The position numbers were made by a program, and so were the translations under genes. Below are positions 1 through 11,998 of a DNA stretch of 64,000 nt, piece by piece; the stretch's first letter is position 1, and every line of letters starts with the position of its first letter. The notes beneath the pieces were generated by a model, which was not told the DNA's origin, did no database searches, and saw only the letters and a program-made list of their open reading frames with translations. This DNA is from Chrysopilus asiliformis (Eukaryota > Arthropoda > Insecta > Diptera > Rhagionidae), in the NCBI GenBank assembly GCA_964034945.1, contig OZ035961.1, positions 17,685,243 to 17,749,242 of the forward strand, in the 5' to 3' direction.

Positions 1-2067
1 TAAGGCAAATTTAATATACCCTTTGGTGCCACCATACGGGTATAAAAAGAATTAAATATGATGTACTCCACTTTGGCACCGATTTCAATCAAATTTCCCA
101 GTTTGATATCAATTTAAAAGCAAAATCAACACGAAAGCCCATATTCAACGAAAATTTTTCCTATTTCGAAACGTACAAAAAGGTATTCACAAAAATTGAA
201 AAAAAAACACACAATCTAAATCGATATCGTGATACACACCCAAACATGACAATCGAAAAATGAAAAAGTTGATTTGAATTTGATTTTGTTTTCTTCTTGA
301 ATTGAACACTACAGAAGATTGTATCTGAGTGCTACCTAAAAAAAGCTCATATTCAATTGAGGCAGTCTCAAGTTAAGATCGGAACGAGATTGTTATGGAG
401 TTTTGAAGCCTCATAGAATCCCATAACAACTTGATTGCCCTGTAAACCCCTTTGCCTGAAGAATCCATCCAGAAGTTCCTCATCAAAATTCGCTAATGGT
501 CGCCTATTTCTTTCTGTGGTTTCAATTCGTGTGTAGGTGGCGAGAATAATTCTTAGAATTAAAATACTTGGTTGATATCACGAGAAGAAGAAAAAAAAAC
601 ATCTTAAATTTATATGTATTGTGTGAGATTATTTGCCAAGGCATATAGAATTTCAAATGTAATTTAATTTTTTTTTTCACTCGTCGTTTGTATAAGAATT
701 TTCTTGTTTTTGGCCCGTCGATTTGAAGACAATATAAAATTATTACAATATTAATAAAATATCACGATTTTCGAAATATTTAACACGAATGATAGTAAAT
801 TTGTATCTATTTTGTTTGTGTGGGTTCGAAGCTTAAATTTTATGTGATTTTTAGGTTTATTTTGAGTTCAGGTATATTTTCAGGTAGCAACCATAAAATA
901 CCCTCACCCCCTCCCCCCTATTTCCCGAATTGAGCGCACAATTTTTCTTAATGTTCAACCGTGAGATTATAAAAAGCCATCCAAGTCAAGTGAGTTAGTT
1001 ACCCACTTGGCTATGAGCCCAACATTTAATGTCGGAGAGAAGAGATGAAGAATCCGATGGACCCAATGAATCGAACGAGACCAATAAATCAAAATGTGGG
1101 TACCTATCCTCTATAGATACGGAGACTCTCATAGTTAGATAGATGGTCGCTATTTCACTGTAATATACTTTAACGGCTTCGAGCTTCGAAATGGGAGTGG
1201 ATGGTGGTAGAACTCATGTTGGGAGCATATTTCAGTAATAAGAGGAGTTTTAGTGCGCCAAATGGCATTAAGTAGGGTAGCCATTTATCGGAGATTTGTA
1301 GGTGATATCAGCATAAATCTGGAGCATAGCTGAAACGTGAGTATTGTCTATGATTGCGGTCGACTGGCGGTAATAAAGTGCATTTTGTGCTCTTGGCGTA
1401 TATAACCTAGACTCATCTCGAAAACCACCACGGAGATTAATGTCTGTAAATGGAACTAATTTCAGATGGTCTTTTTGTTATTTCGTTTTATTATTTTAAA
1501 TCCAATTTATTGTTTAACCCATTCGGTACGGATGGTACATGTGGAAGTTTGTCCATACAATATGTCACATATCTAACGGAAAAGTATGTGCAAATAACAC
1601 AACAGGTCATAAAATGTTCGTATCGCCTTAAATTGCTTCCAATTCCAAAAGATTGTGGTCGCGGCGACCACATTTTGACCTTTTGTGTTACTAGGGGTAA
1701 CCTTATGAAATCTTACAAAAAAAGGGTAGGTGAGGGGTATTAAGGGTATAAATTAGCGCAACTTCCTGCTGCTTTTTTACAGTTCCAGTTTTTTTTCAGT
1801 TCCAGAGCTTAGGTGAAGACCCTTTAATGCCGAAGCACAGCTCAGGATGGTAAAAGTAAAAGTCAGAAAAATTTAAGGCGTATCGCGTAAAGGATTTTCA
1901 CAAAAAGGATAGAAATTTTGTTTATTTTTGTTGCCTGTGCCCAAAAAAGATCCACAATTTATCCCTAGGACAATTTCGCAATAAAGAGTAAAGAGCGGTT
2001 CATAAGATAGGTCACGCTAATTTTCAACCTTTCAAACCAGGGATCCCCTCTCTTTCATCACACTTTT
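1..2067. other. AT-rich non-coding DNA, no gene recognised
   Basis: I see no gene here. The stretch is AT-rich with many poly-A and poly-T runs. A short C-rich tract lies at about 900-920, and a candidate piggyBac-like left end (TTAA followed by CCC) at 1514-1520 has no convincing right end. A perfect hairpin at 1654-1672 is listed separately. The 97-codon open frame at 1450-1743 overlaps these repeat-like sequences and has no splice or codon-use support. Since a candidate exon lies downstream on the + strand, this could be upstream intron, but nothing here proves it. Confidence 0.6.
1654..1672. repeat. perfect 9-bp inverted repeat (hairpin)
   Basis: TGTGGTCGC and GCGACCACA are exact reverse complements around a single central G. 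The GTGGTC/GACCAC arms resemble the internal GACCACCGGTGGTC palindromes of the two piggyBac-like MITEs at 36 and 60 kb. This may therefore be the core of a third, decayed relative. That relationship is inference; the hairpin is directly visible. Confidence 0.7.
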
Positions 2068-2640
2068 TCGCACTTTTTACTTTTTTATTCGACCTCTTAA
2101 TTTTACCTAAAATAGTTTCCCAAGGACTTTGAGTCGATTGGAGCCTTTTTGCAAAAATATCTTTCTGTCTGCTAGCCTACTATATTAGCCTGTCAGTCTG
2201 AGTAAAAGATTTCTCAAAAACGACTTGAGCTAGAGCCTTGAAATTTTACAGAGATGTTTGGTGCTGGAATGGGACGATTCTGTCAATTTTAAAAAGCCAC
2301 CATTATGGAAGTAATCACTAATGAAAACAATACTAATTAATCGTTTTCCGCGATTAAGCCAAAACTACGCGTTTTTCATCAGTATTATATGTGAGAAAAG
2401 TTGAAGACAATAAAATTTCCTGCACTTTTGTCGTTTACGAGAATTCAATATCTCAAACCAGTATTAAAAAAATCTGTTCTCTACGATTATCTCGAAATCT
2501 GACGGATTTTCGGTAGTTCGACGGATGAGAAGAATTAAAGAGACTAGAATTTTCCACTATTTTGTCTCACCATTTTCTTTTGCCGTTATCAAGAAACCAA
2601 CAAAAATTCTTCCTAAAATTTTAAATCACCTGCCACTATC
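2068..2640 (-). repeat. dispersed repeat, minus-strand copy of the 59 kb repeat
   Basis: Read on the minus strand, this block follows the same order of landmarks as 58905-59690. These are tandem sentences built on 'cgataac...aagacaaaa...gtggaaaattt'; a segment around GGGACGAT...CAGCACCAAACATC, equivalent to 'ggatcgtcccatttcaggacccaacat'; 'tttttgagaaatct'; a run of CTGACAGGC-type tetramers; 'ctccaatcgactca'; 'taaaattaagaggtcgaa'; and finally 'aaagtaaaaagtg'. The two copies lie 57 kb apart in opposite orientation. Identity is moderate, so both are old. No coding capacity is visible. The superfamily is unknown; a non-autonomous element with internal tandem repeats is most likely. Confidence 0.7.
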
Positions 2641-5566
2641 ATTACCAACTTCTTTAAATGTAATTTCGAATCCAATTAAACTATTTTTTTAATTTTTCAT
2701 CGTTATCGAGTAATTCTTGGAAAAGTAGTTTTCCCACAAATTAGTTCTCCTCTTAATTAATCCTCTGCGCCATTGTTCGCTACGTATTTGCAACAAAATG
2801 ATTTTACAATTTCATTGATCGTCTAAATAAAACCCATTAAATCCTTTTCACAGATTTAACACTTCGACACCGCACAATTTAGTATTCTGTTTCAGCGATT
2901 TGTGGTCCATTTGCCAAACGTAAGAGGGGGGCGGGGAGATTCTAGAACAAGAATAATTTGTTGAATTGTTCGAAACCATCCAACCAAATGAATCCAAGCA
3001 GGACGAATTCACAACTTTGTTACACAAAATGTGGTGGCAAAGGATGTCCGTGAAAGGATCGAGCTTTGAAATTAGTTTCAAAAACTTCAATTAATTTTAA
3101 GTTGCACCAGCCAGGCATGGTCATATATCAGTTCATTCTATGGTCTCACATTGACCACCACTGGAAGAATATTAACACAAGTTTTCCACATCTTGCCCAC
3201 GGACTGGATAGCAGGATACCAAGGACTTTGTTGCTTTCCGCCATCATTCATTTACTTATCCTATTCTTATATAACTCTAGTTACGTTCATTATGTGGAAA
3301 ATACTTTTCTAATTGCATCTGGAGTCTGGAACTCTGTTAAAAATAGTGATTTTCCGAAATTTTCACTTACCTACAGCTATGCAATTAATTAATAACTGAA
3401 ACAGTCTGCGTACACCTTTTGCTTTGTCGAATATTTATATTCTTGGAAAATATAAACATTTTCTCCATAATTCAACGGAGCACCATTTATATAAAATGCA
3501 TGTACCGACATCACATGAAGTAATTTTCTCCCACTTGAAACCACCATCAGTGCTTGCTAGATTAGAAATTTATGTAAAAAAAATTGTGCAATATTATTCT
3601 ATTGGAAAAGTGAAAACGGATCTGCATAACGCTTTAAACGTGCGCTACGATATTGCTGTAAAAAAGAGTCCTTTGGCAAATGACTGCCCGCCCAACCATT
3701 TCTCAATACCCTCAGAAACGATCATCATCGTCGCTGTTTATAGAAAAGTTAATAGAAAAAAGGATTCACTCAATGTCGTCGTTGGCTCATCACAACTGAG
3801 CTCATCCCATTTCGTCCTTTGTGAACCATCTATTTGTTCGCTATTGCGGCAAGGGTATCCCCGGCCTTGAAGTGTTTGAGTGTATTGTATTGTAAACCCA
3901 ACATCATCCAATAGATGCGCGTCTCGGATCCGTCAAACCGCACATGATGATGGGATATTGAAGTAAAATAAAGGATACCAAAAAAAAAGAATGAAAAAGA
4001 AAAAAAAATTAAATAATCGAAAACACAATCGTAGAATGGAATATATTTTAAGACGTTCAAAGATACTATGGTTATTGAAAAAGGACGAAAAAAAAATAAA
4101 ACTCGAAATAGAAACGAATTTGTTGTTAGTGAAGAATATAAAAAAACTGGTTTTATTTGACATTAAATTCTTGCATCTTTTAATAGAAAGCTAGCTATAA
4201 AGGTGAATTAGCATAAGGCGTAGGTTTAAGAAGTCAATCCTCTTAGATGAATTCTTTAGAATTTTAATGACATGTCTTCGGTCTTTCAATTTTGTTTCAA
4301 TATTTACATGAATTTATTATAAAATAAATTAGTAGAAAGGTTGAAAAGTCGTTTAAAAGTCGGCGACTTTTAAGTTTTAGATACAGGTGCAAGTTCAACG
4401 AATCAAATCTGGGTAATATCGTGGATAGGGAAGATTTTTTATTTTTTTTTTATTTGGGGCGTCAAAATTTGATAGGCGCAATAAATAAAAAAAATTGGGA
4501 ATTCTTATTTTTATACTGCTATCACGATCTCTGCTGCTAATCGATTGCAAGGTAAAAACCTTACAAATGTTGCAATTCGTCCCTGGGTCGCAATCCATGT
4601 AAAACTGTAGGTGCAAAGCAGGGAAGAAAATGGTTATGAAAGCTCAATTTAGGAAGCTCAGTCCCAGTTTGGAATGTAGCGCCATCTATAGATAGATTTT
4701 ATACACAATCATAGATTTCGCAGAATTAAACACAGATCTTACTAAACAGAAGCATCTTTTAAAAAAAATGTGGTTTAGTGTTACCAGTGTTACTTAAATG
4801 AAGATCTGAAAAACCCATTTTTAAAATTTAGAAGCGGAATTTCTTTTTCTTTAAAAAAAATCGCCCTTAGGTGCCATTGTCATTTGCGATTTTTTCTTGA
4901 ATTTTGCCGCGAATTTTATTCAGAGTTTATTGCGCACAAAAAATCACTGATCAAAAGTAGTCAAAATTAGAGTTTATTCTGGAGGTTTTTTATGAAAAAA
5001 TTCCAAATTCCGGTAGTTTTATATAAAAAAGTTTGAGTTCCGGCATCTCTCTTTATTGTTACCACAACCCACCCTTCCTCAACTAAAAATTTTGTGAAAA
5101 AAACCTTTTCAAGTGATCACAAAAAAATGTGAGAGGAGAAGGGGAGGGTCAAGGACCGGATATTTCAATTATCCAGAAATTATTCCGATAGAAAACCTGT
5201 GTCTGGTTTTAAACTCCATCGAAATCTCTTCATAATTTCTGTAGATGGTAGGTCCACTCAGGTTCCTGAATGAAGGTTGTGTAAAATTTAGTGGGCAGAA
5301 CATTTTCTATAAAACTAAGGTATCTAATAGTGTAAATCGGTGCAAAATCCCATCAATCGTTCAAAAGATTGTGGGTGAGGGGTTAAGAAAAAAGAGGGAA
5401 CTTTGAGGAACAATAAGAAAAAAGACGAACAATAAGGGTATAGATTAAATTTTATTTATCTTTTTTATTAGATAAAAGTGCATATTGTAAAACTCTTTAA
5501 AATTGCTTCTAAAAGATTTCTACGAAAATCCAATTAACGATTTTTTTTATTTTTTTCCATTTTCAG
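2641..5566. other. non-coding DNA, no gene recognised
   Basis: No coding signal that I trust. The longest stop-free frame in the whole window (3424-3870) lies here, but it has no ATG at its start, no recognisable motif and no flanking splice sites (see rejected items). A G-rich patch at 2925-2940 and a purine-rich patch at 5130-5150 look like eroded interiors of the G-tract MITE family. One clear dispersed-repeat copy (4540-4625) is listed separately. Immediately before 5567 the sequence turns into a strong pyrimidine tract. Confidence 0.55.
4540..4625 (+). repeat. CCTTACAAATGT dispersed family, copy 1
   Basis: Contains the core CCTTACAAATGTTGCAATTC, followed by a CATGTAAAACTGTAGGTGCA block and ending near GCAGGGAA. 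The same order of blocks recurs, on either strand, at about 33.8, 35.9, 46.2, 46.7, 49.3 and 58.6 kb, with a more diverged copy at 29.1 kb. The best full-length match is the minus-strand copy at 46148-46226, which aligns over roughly 75 bp. No terminal inverted repeats or poly-A tail are obvious, so the element class is unassigned. Confidence 0.7.
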
Positions 5567-5663
5567 AACAACATCCGGATGCAATGGCATATTTTCCCGA
5601 CGATTGGACTTTTCGTCATTTAATTTGCTGCCACCAACTCGTCTCAACTCCTATCAAGTAAAG
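5567..5663 (+). CDS. candidate internal exon of an unidentified gene
   Basis: A T-rich tract (5541-5563, broken by one A) runs into CAG, giving an acceptor at 5565/5566. The segment ends AAAG|GTAAGT, a consensus donor at 5663/5664. The 97-nt segment is less AT-biased than its surroundings. Counting from its second base, one frame is open throughout (32 codons) and ends exactly on a codon boundary. A second frame is open until a TAA three bases before the donor; the third has an internal TAA. The open-frame peptide (…FSRRLDFSSFNLLPPTRL…) matches no family I recognise. It could equally be a non-coding 5' UTR exon. It shares its strand with the two recursive-splice-like sites downstream, which supports a + strand gene. 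Splice signals are seen; coding status is inferred. Confidence 0.4.
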
Positions 5664-7570
5664 GTAAGTCGTCAGAAACACTTTGTCACCTTATCTTCTT
5701 ATCTAAAGTTATTTTAAAGAAAATCCCAGGCCACCTTAAATAGCATCGCCCACACCAACAATCATGTCGACATTTCTAATTACATTTACCCTGGTCTATT
5801 CCCAAAACGAAATCATTGCGACGATGATTCCTAAAACGTTGGGATAACCAAGAAATCCATTTGTGATTGCATGTTGTATAGCAAGTTTTTAATTAAAAAC
5901 TACGTGAGATAATTCGAATGTTTACATTAAGATGGATAATTTGATTCTGATGCTTTTTTGTAACGTTTTTTGGTTGTCGTCCTTTGAAAGTGTCCTCTTT
6001 TTAGTTTTTAGTCGTTGTCCTTTTTATTTTGAGGGGCTTGGGCTGGATTTATACAAATTTATCTAAATTGCTGCTATAAATTGAGATAATCTCTTTTTTT
6101 TCCTCTATTAAAAAAAGGATGCGACACTTTTTGGATGTATATTTTTCGGAATAGATTTAAATACCAATAGATGTACACCTAAGTTAGGATGAAAGGAAAA
6201 CCTTCGTTGTTATACAAATCTGTTACCTCCTCAGCTTTTTAGTTCGGCCTTATCGCTATCGTCTACGGACGGCATAAACACTTTAATTTCATGCTACGTT
6301 TAATTTTCACATGAATATGCTTGGAAATTCTGGGAAGTCCTTTACACTCACCAAGAATGGCGAGGATGGCTAAGGATGTGAAGGTGGTTTGTTATCAAAC
6401 GACTGTTCCCTAGGATTTCTTTTTTTATCAACCTTTTTTTTATGTGAACTACGATTATATGCTGCAAAGGTGAGGAGGAGAACGCCCCAGACATTTCGGG
6501 TTATTCGTCTGTTCGGCTGCCGGCAGATGCTATTCATTTCCCAAGGACTACTGCAGAGCGTCGCAGATTTTCACTAAATATCTGGATAATATATGATGGC
6601 TGGCTGGGATGCCCTTTCCTACCTATTACCGTAGAAATTACCGTATGGTTGGTGATCCTTCAACTTCCAGACACCGAAATAGTCAGTCAGTTTTTTTTGT
6701 GTAATTATACGATGTCTCGTATCTATTACAGGAATCTTGGTCATTTTCGTATGTTAAAATAGAAGTTTTAAATTAAAATTTGTATTTATCACGTTAGTTG
6801 AAAATGTTATAATTACAAACAACACACACAGCACACGGAGCAGCAACGAGTCCTGCATAAAACGATGTGATTTCATTGTATCTAAGAGATACTTGGGTTT
6901 TTGCAAATTGCCTGAACGTAGTGAAAAGGACATCTTCTGGACAAAACAACCTAATTCGGTTTATGGGTGGTTAGTTGCTGTAGATATGAGCATAACATGC
7001 AAAAAAGGACAATCGTCCTGGACAATTGTTCATTTCGTTTATTTACATTAAATAAAACAACAAGTATTTGAGTTGTCTTTCCACATTAAAGAAGAATTCG
7101 TTCCTTTTTTGTGATATGAAAACTACAGCAATTGCAGTGGATAAGTAATAAAAGGACAGAAATGATATTTTTGAATTAAATTCTAGCTTTATGCAATGTC
7201 CTCTCATATACAAAATATGCTAATTTAATTTTGTGAAAAGCGTTCTTCTTGTGGTTTACATTTCAGCTTAATTAAAATATATTTAGTACTACTTTTATAA
7301 CATTTTGTAAATAGAATGTCATTACATTTCCATTGTTTTTATGCAAATATTTAGTGTAATTCAGTAATTATTTTTATTTTTTCATATTTTTTAAAGAATT
7401 TGGTATATTATCGCAAAAACTAGCGACTGTCGTGATTTTTTCTTTGCTCTGAGATGTCACGGTGATACAATTTTTGAGACTTACAAAAAACCCCAACAAA
7501 AAGGATTTAACAGGCTTATGACCGACCATGAGTCACAAAAAATATACTTTTTTAGAAAAAAAAAATCCGC
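5664..7570. other. putative intron sequence, no gene recognised
   Basis: Begins with the GTAAGT donor of the candidate exon. Otherwise it is AT-rich with no open frame worth naming. Two AAAAGGAC octamers at 6924 and 7003, one at 7150 and a minus-strand one at 6017 belong to the over-represented short motif described in the findings. No transposon termini were recognised. Confidence 0.5.
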
Positions 7571-8108
7571 TTTTGGACACGACTTTCATAAGAGCCTGTG
7601 CGTACGATCACGATTTTCAGGGAAAGCTTTTGTGCATGATTTTCAAAAGAGCTTTTGTGCAAGGTTTGAAAAAGAAGTTTTTGCACACGGCTTGACAAAG
7701 ATATCTTGGGAATGGCTTTCAAAAAAGCTTTTGTGTACATCTTGAAAATGAGCACGACTTCTAAGACTGTGTTCACATTAGGACTCACTTTGAGGCGGCA
7801 CGTCTTTCCTCATTTTTCTGCCGTGTGCACACGGTTCGCTTTATCTGGATTCATAAACCGGTTTCATCAACAAAACTAAACGACATGTTTCAACGACCAG
7901 ACTCAAAACGCTGGTCTAGAAGATCTTTTGTGCGCAACCCTCAAAAATGCTCTTAAGAACACTTTTAAAAAAGCTTTGTGCACGTTTTGAAAAAGACCTC
8001 TGAGGCACGACTTTCAAAACAGCTTTTCTGCACGATTTGGAAAATAGCTTTTGTTCAAGGATTTAAAAAAGCTGCTATACAAAAGAGATCTGTACAAAAG
8101 GCTTGCAA
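7571..8108. repeat. degenerate ~25-bp minisatellite, split in two blocks
   Basis: About seven imperfect copies of a unit like CTTTTGTGCACGATTTTCAA run from 7571 to 7765, and about seven more from 7922 to 8108. Unit lengths vary around 24-27 bp. Recurrent anchors are 'agcttttgtgca' and 'tttcaaaa'. The two blocks are separated by about 155 bp of unrelated, more GC-rich sequence (7766-7921) beginning near TGTTCACATTAGGACTCAC, which looks like an insertion into the array. The 75-codon open frame across the first block is a by-product of the repeat, not evidence of a gene. Confidence 0.75.
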
Positions 8109-11100
8109 CAAATGGTTTACATAAGAGATTTTTAAGTAATCAAGTTGTGTTAAATTGGTATTTTTGAAAAATAAACAATTTTCACACGTACAAAAAGAAA
8201 CTTATCGGAAGTTCATTTAATCCTGAAAAAAAAATTCCCGAAGAAAACTGTTTAAATATGTCATAAAATTTTCACATCTCAAAACTTTTCTGAAATTCGC
8301 ATATATTACTAATTCATACTGTCTACAAAAACACTCATTCAAACCGCAGACATTTGAAATGTTTATATGTACATGTTTTCTGTTTAAATTGCATTAAAAT
8401 TGCATCCAGATTATAATCATCTTCTCACTCGCAATCACCAGTAGAGAATCCCTACATTTCTAATCAGATATGTATTCATACAGTTATGAGAACATAACTT
8501 TTATCATCTAATCGGAGTAAGTGAACTTTACCATATTTGTTATGATACCAATAGCGAACCTCCTTACCCCATCACTCCTCCATTATTGTAGCGAAAATTC
8601 TTGTAGTTTCTTATACAAATGTACAAAGATCTTTTCTCTATGACTGAATGTATATTCAATTAGAAATATGTGTATGTAAGAAACATGAAAAACGCACATC
8701 CTTACATGTTCTCACATACTTGGAATGGATTTTCACAATTTCTCGATTCCTTCGGAAAACCACCCTTCGTTGCAATATCAGCAAATGGATTTTTTTTTAT
8801 ACTTTGCGGGTGCCTCTTCTGTATGCAAACTTCAGCTTAAGATTTCAAGGATTTTCCTGCAAAGGAAAGCTAAAATACCGTAGATTTGTGTGTATGTGTA
8901 TGTTTAAAGAACCTCGAAATGTTGATCCTTGGTAAAAGGATGCTGGCCTGGGTTGGGTGATGGGCTGATTAGACTGGGTGGTATGCAATTTAAAGCACAT
9001 AAGGAAGAAACACAAGTTCATTGACTTGGCGGCGGGGGGCGGTACTGGGAAAATGCGACCACCACCCCTGGAATCCTCGGGTGACCTAAGGGTAAATCTC
9101 TAAAAACAAATCAGCCAGAATCCGCATCAGATACAGATACCCGTAGATTCACAATCACAGCAGGGCGAAATGTAAACCGAACTAAAGACGCTTCTGGGTC
9201 GATTTGGCTCGTTTCGATCGAGTAGCAGCCAAGGATAATTCCAAGAACAGACACAAGTCGTCCTACGACAACTGCAAAAAACAAAATCATTCGAAACCTA
9301 CTTCTATACTTAACTTTATTTGCGTCGGTCGTGAACATATCGCTGAGTGAATCACCCGGATTGACTCAAGTCTCTACCTCTACCGAAGTGAAAACCTATC
9401 ACTCGTATTATTGGGGGGACACGAACCCGTAGTCAAGGGATGACAAAAGTTAATGCAACTGGAGTTCACTTTCCGACTGGTGATTTTTTTATGCTGTAAG
9501 CTTTTAACAAAAGTTTAATTCAACGCGTGCATTTGTTTCCAACGAATCCAGGATGCTAAAAGATTTTTCCTTATTATTCCACAGCGACTGCATTGTTGGC
9601 GAAAAAAAAATATTGTAGGGTAGGGAGACCGGAGTTTGGAAAAATATGTCTGGGGAATTATGGTTTAATTTTTATCTCCATTATGAGTATTTTTTTTTAT
9701 CATAGGAAAATAATTATAAAAGGGTGTGGCATTCGCATTTTGTGATAAAAACTGCTGGCGCTGTAAGAAAACAGAAAAACATTTTCAAAGCTTATCGCAT
9801 TGATGTAGGTTAGTTTTTCGCCGAAAACATGTTTTTCATTTTTTTTTTCGCCCATAATAGTCAGCGTTTATTAACTTTTCGACGTATTTTTTTTTTTGTT
9901 TTGATCAAACTTTTAGATTTTAGAAGTGAATCTGATTTCATGTGTTTTGGCAAACAATTAGCAAAAACATAATCTTAAAGATTCTATGCTGCCCTGACTA
10001 CGTGACTTCAAATAAAAATATCCGCCTCTTCGAATTTTCCCAGAAACGTATAAATGTATATCGTAATCGCATGGCTGTGGAGTGTAAGGCAGGTCTGCTA
10101 GGTTTTTTTTTGTAGGTGTTGAAAATGATTTTCATTACAGCATATTAAGAGACCGAGTTTTCATATGATTTCAATTTAATGGAATTGTCGTTATGTGTGT
10201 GGGCGATGGAATCATGGGCCAATCTTACCATTGATTTCAATAAAAATAACATTTTATGTTTATGCGAGAAGTCAATTATCTGCAAATTATCATAAATAAA
10301 TAGAATTCGTTGAATGATATTAGCCTTAGCCCAATGGAGATAATCGAGATGTTAATAAATTTTTTTATATCAATAAATTCGGGTTCAATTTTTGCTGTGT
10401 GTCCAGAATGTTGAAAAATCTATAGCAAAATCAGAAATCACAAAAATCTTAAATTTGTCCAATACTTCTTCAATGACCTAGAACTAATTTAGAATGAGCT
10501 AACGATTTGAAATTTTATACACATAAGTTTCTTGTGAAAGGCTAGGCGAATTCTTGAATCTGGAAAATTGGACAAATTTCTCCCCAGTCCTGCAGCAAAA
10601 AATAAGTTTTTTTTGCGATTTTTTTCAAAATGGTTTGCTGTATCGAAAAATTTATGAAGACAAAATGAATTAAGAGTATGATTTTACATAACTTTCCCAC
10701 ACACTAAAATTTTAACAAACCAATGGACAAATGGAAAATTTTCTATCAAAACTCGGTCTGCATTTCTCATAAAAAATATTTGACGATTGCCTCCTGGCAA
10801 TTGTCGGTTTTATAGAGTTTTCTATAACTTTTTTTTGTCGTCATATTAATTTATGGAAAATCATATCCTAACGATAAATTTCTTTGTATTTTTCGGTGCT
10901 ATCAAAACATTTAAAAAAAAACGAAAACTTTGCTGCATCACAATTGAAGAGAGGAAAAAATGCATTTCTTTATAGTAAGACGTTATACCATTTACAAAAA
11001 TGATTAATGAATCGCTTAAAGTGTTTCCCAGGTGAAATTTATACGCTACGCTTTTCTTTTTGTAATCACACGCGTATCTATCGCCAACCATTAAATCATC

Positions 11101-11892
11101 ATCAATTCTCCACATTTGGACGCACTCGAATATCAAATACGAAACTGTGTGAAGCACATATAATCCATCATTCGCTAAAGAAAACTCGGGAGAGCGGAAA
11201 AAAACAACTCAAATGAAGATGTTATCCTTGCGAAGGAAGTTTTTCTCCTTTTTATAACGTTGCATGCATATGAACGTGCAGGACGTTGCTCCTTAATGGG
11301 CATCAAAGTGACGCTGATGACTTTAATGATACTCCTTTAAAGTCCATCACGGCTGACACTCATTCACAGAGTCTGTTTTTTTTTTTGTAGTGCACGTTAA
11401 AGTTAGATCCTGATGGTAGGCTTGTTCAGGTAGTTTGTAAATAGTGTGCGGAACATCCTTTCGGGTCTCGTCAAAACAAACACCACTCGAGAATAGAAAG
11501 GAAAGTGGAAAAAGGGTAAAAATTTAAATGTTTTTCCTCTGGCAAAAAAAGGATGATTGCCTTACGTATGCAAATAGAAAAGGATTCTAGCGTTCCGCAT
11601 CAGTGAAGCTCCTTAACAACTGATTAATTGAAACAAATTAACACACTAACTAATTATTATTTGCACAGTGCTAGTTTCATCGTCGAATTCAGGACTCTCG
11701 GATGTTTGTCTTTAGTTTCTATTGAATTTACATATGAAAAGTTTAGTTTTTTTTTGTATTTGTTTTCTGCTGGTTTCGAAAATTCTGGTATCGAAATATT
11801 TGGGTGAAGTGTTTTTCCTCAGGGTATGCGCCATACTATCCTCCCTTCGTTGACTTTCCTCTTCTGTCAGTTTTCAAAATGGTAAAAAAAAT

Positions 11893-11919
11893 GACGACGA
11901 CGATGATGATGATGATGAG
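11893..11919. repeat. GAC/GAT trinucleotide microsatellite
   Basis: About three GAC-type units pass directly into about five GAT units, a compound triplet microsatellite. It has no coding context. Confidence 0.85.
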
Positions 11920-11978
11920 AAAGTGAGATAATTGTCTGATTATGTTAAATTTTAACGCTCAGTTAATCGTGAAATTTT

Positions 11979-11998
11979 CTGTTCAAATATTTGAACAG
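11979..11998. repeat. perfect 20-bp palindrome
   Basis: CTGTTCAAATATTTGAACAG is its own reverse complement over all 20 bases. No related copy was noticed in the window. It could be a chance palindrome, a homodimeric protein-binding site or the core of a small foldback. Confidence 0.85.

Noticed and set aside
820..835. tRNA B-box-like GGTTCGAA (also near 41821)
   Set aside because: No A box at the right distance and no cloverleaf can be drawn.
1514..1740. Third piggyBac-like element
   Set aside because: A TTAA-CCCATTCGG start and internal GTGGTC/GACCAC hairpin are suggestive, but no inverted right end with TTAA is found.
2068..2640. Pairing with 58905-59690 as long terminal repeats of one element
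   Set aside because: The copies are inverted relative to each other, diverged and 57 kb apart; LTRs are direct and similar.
3424..3870. Longest stop-free frame in the window (148 codons, + strand)
   Set aside because: It starts at a TTG; the first ATG is at 3496. There is no motif or splice pair. With a stop frequency near 7 percent per codon, I estimate about 0.1 such frames by chance over six frames, so it is unusual but not compelling.
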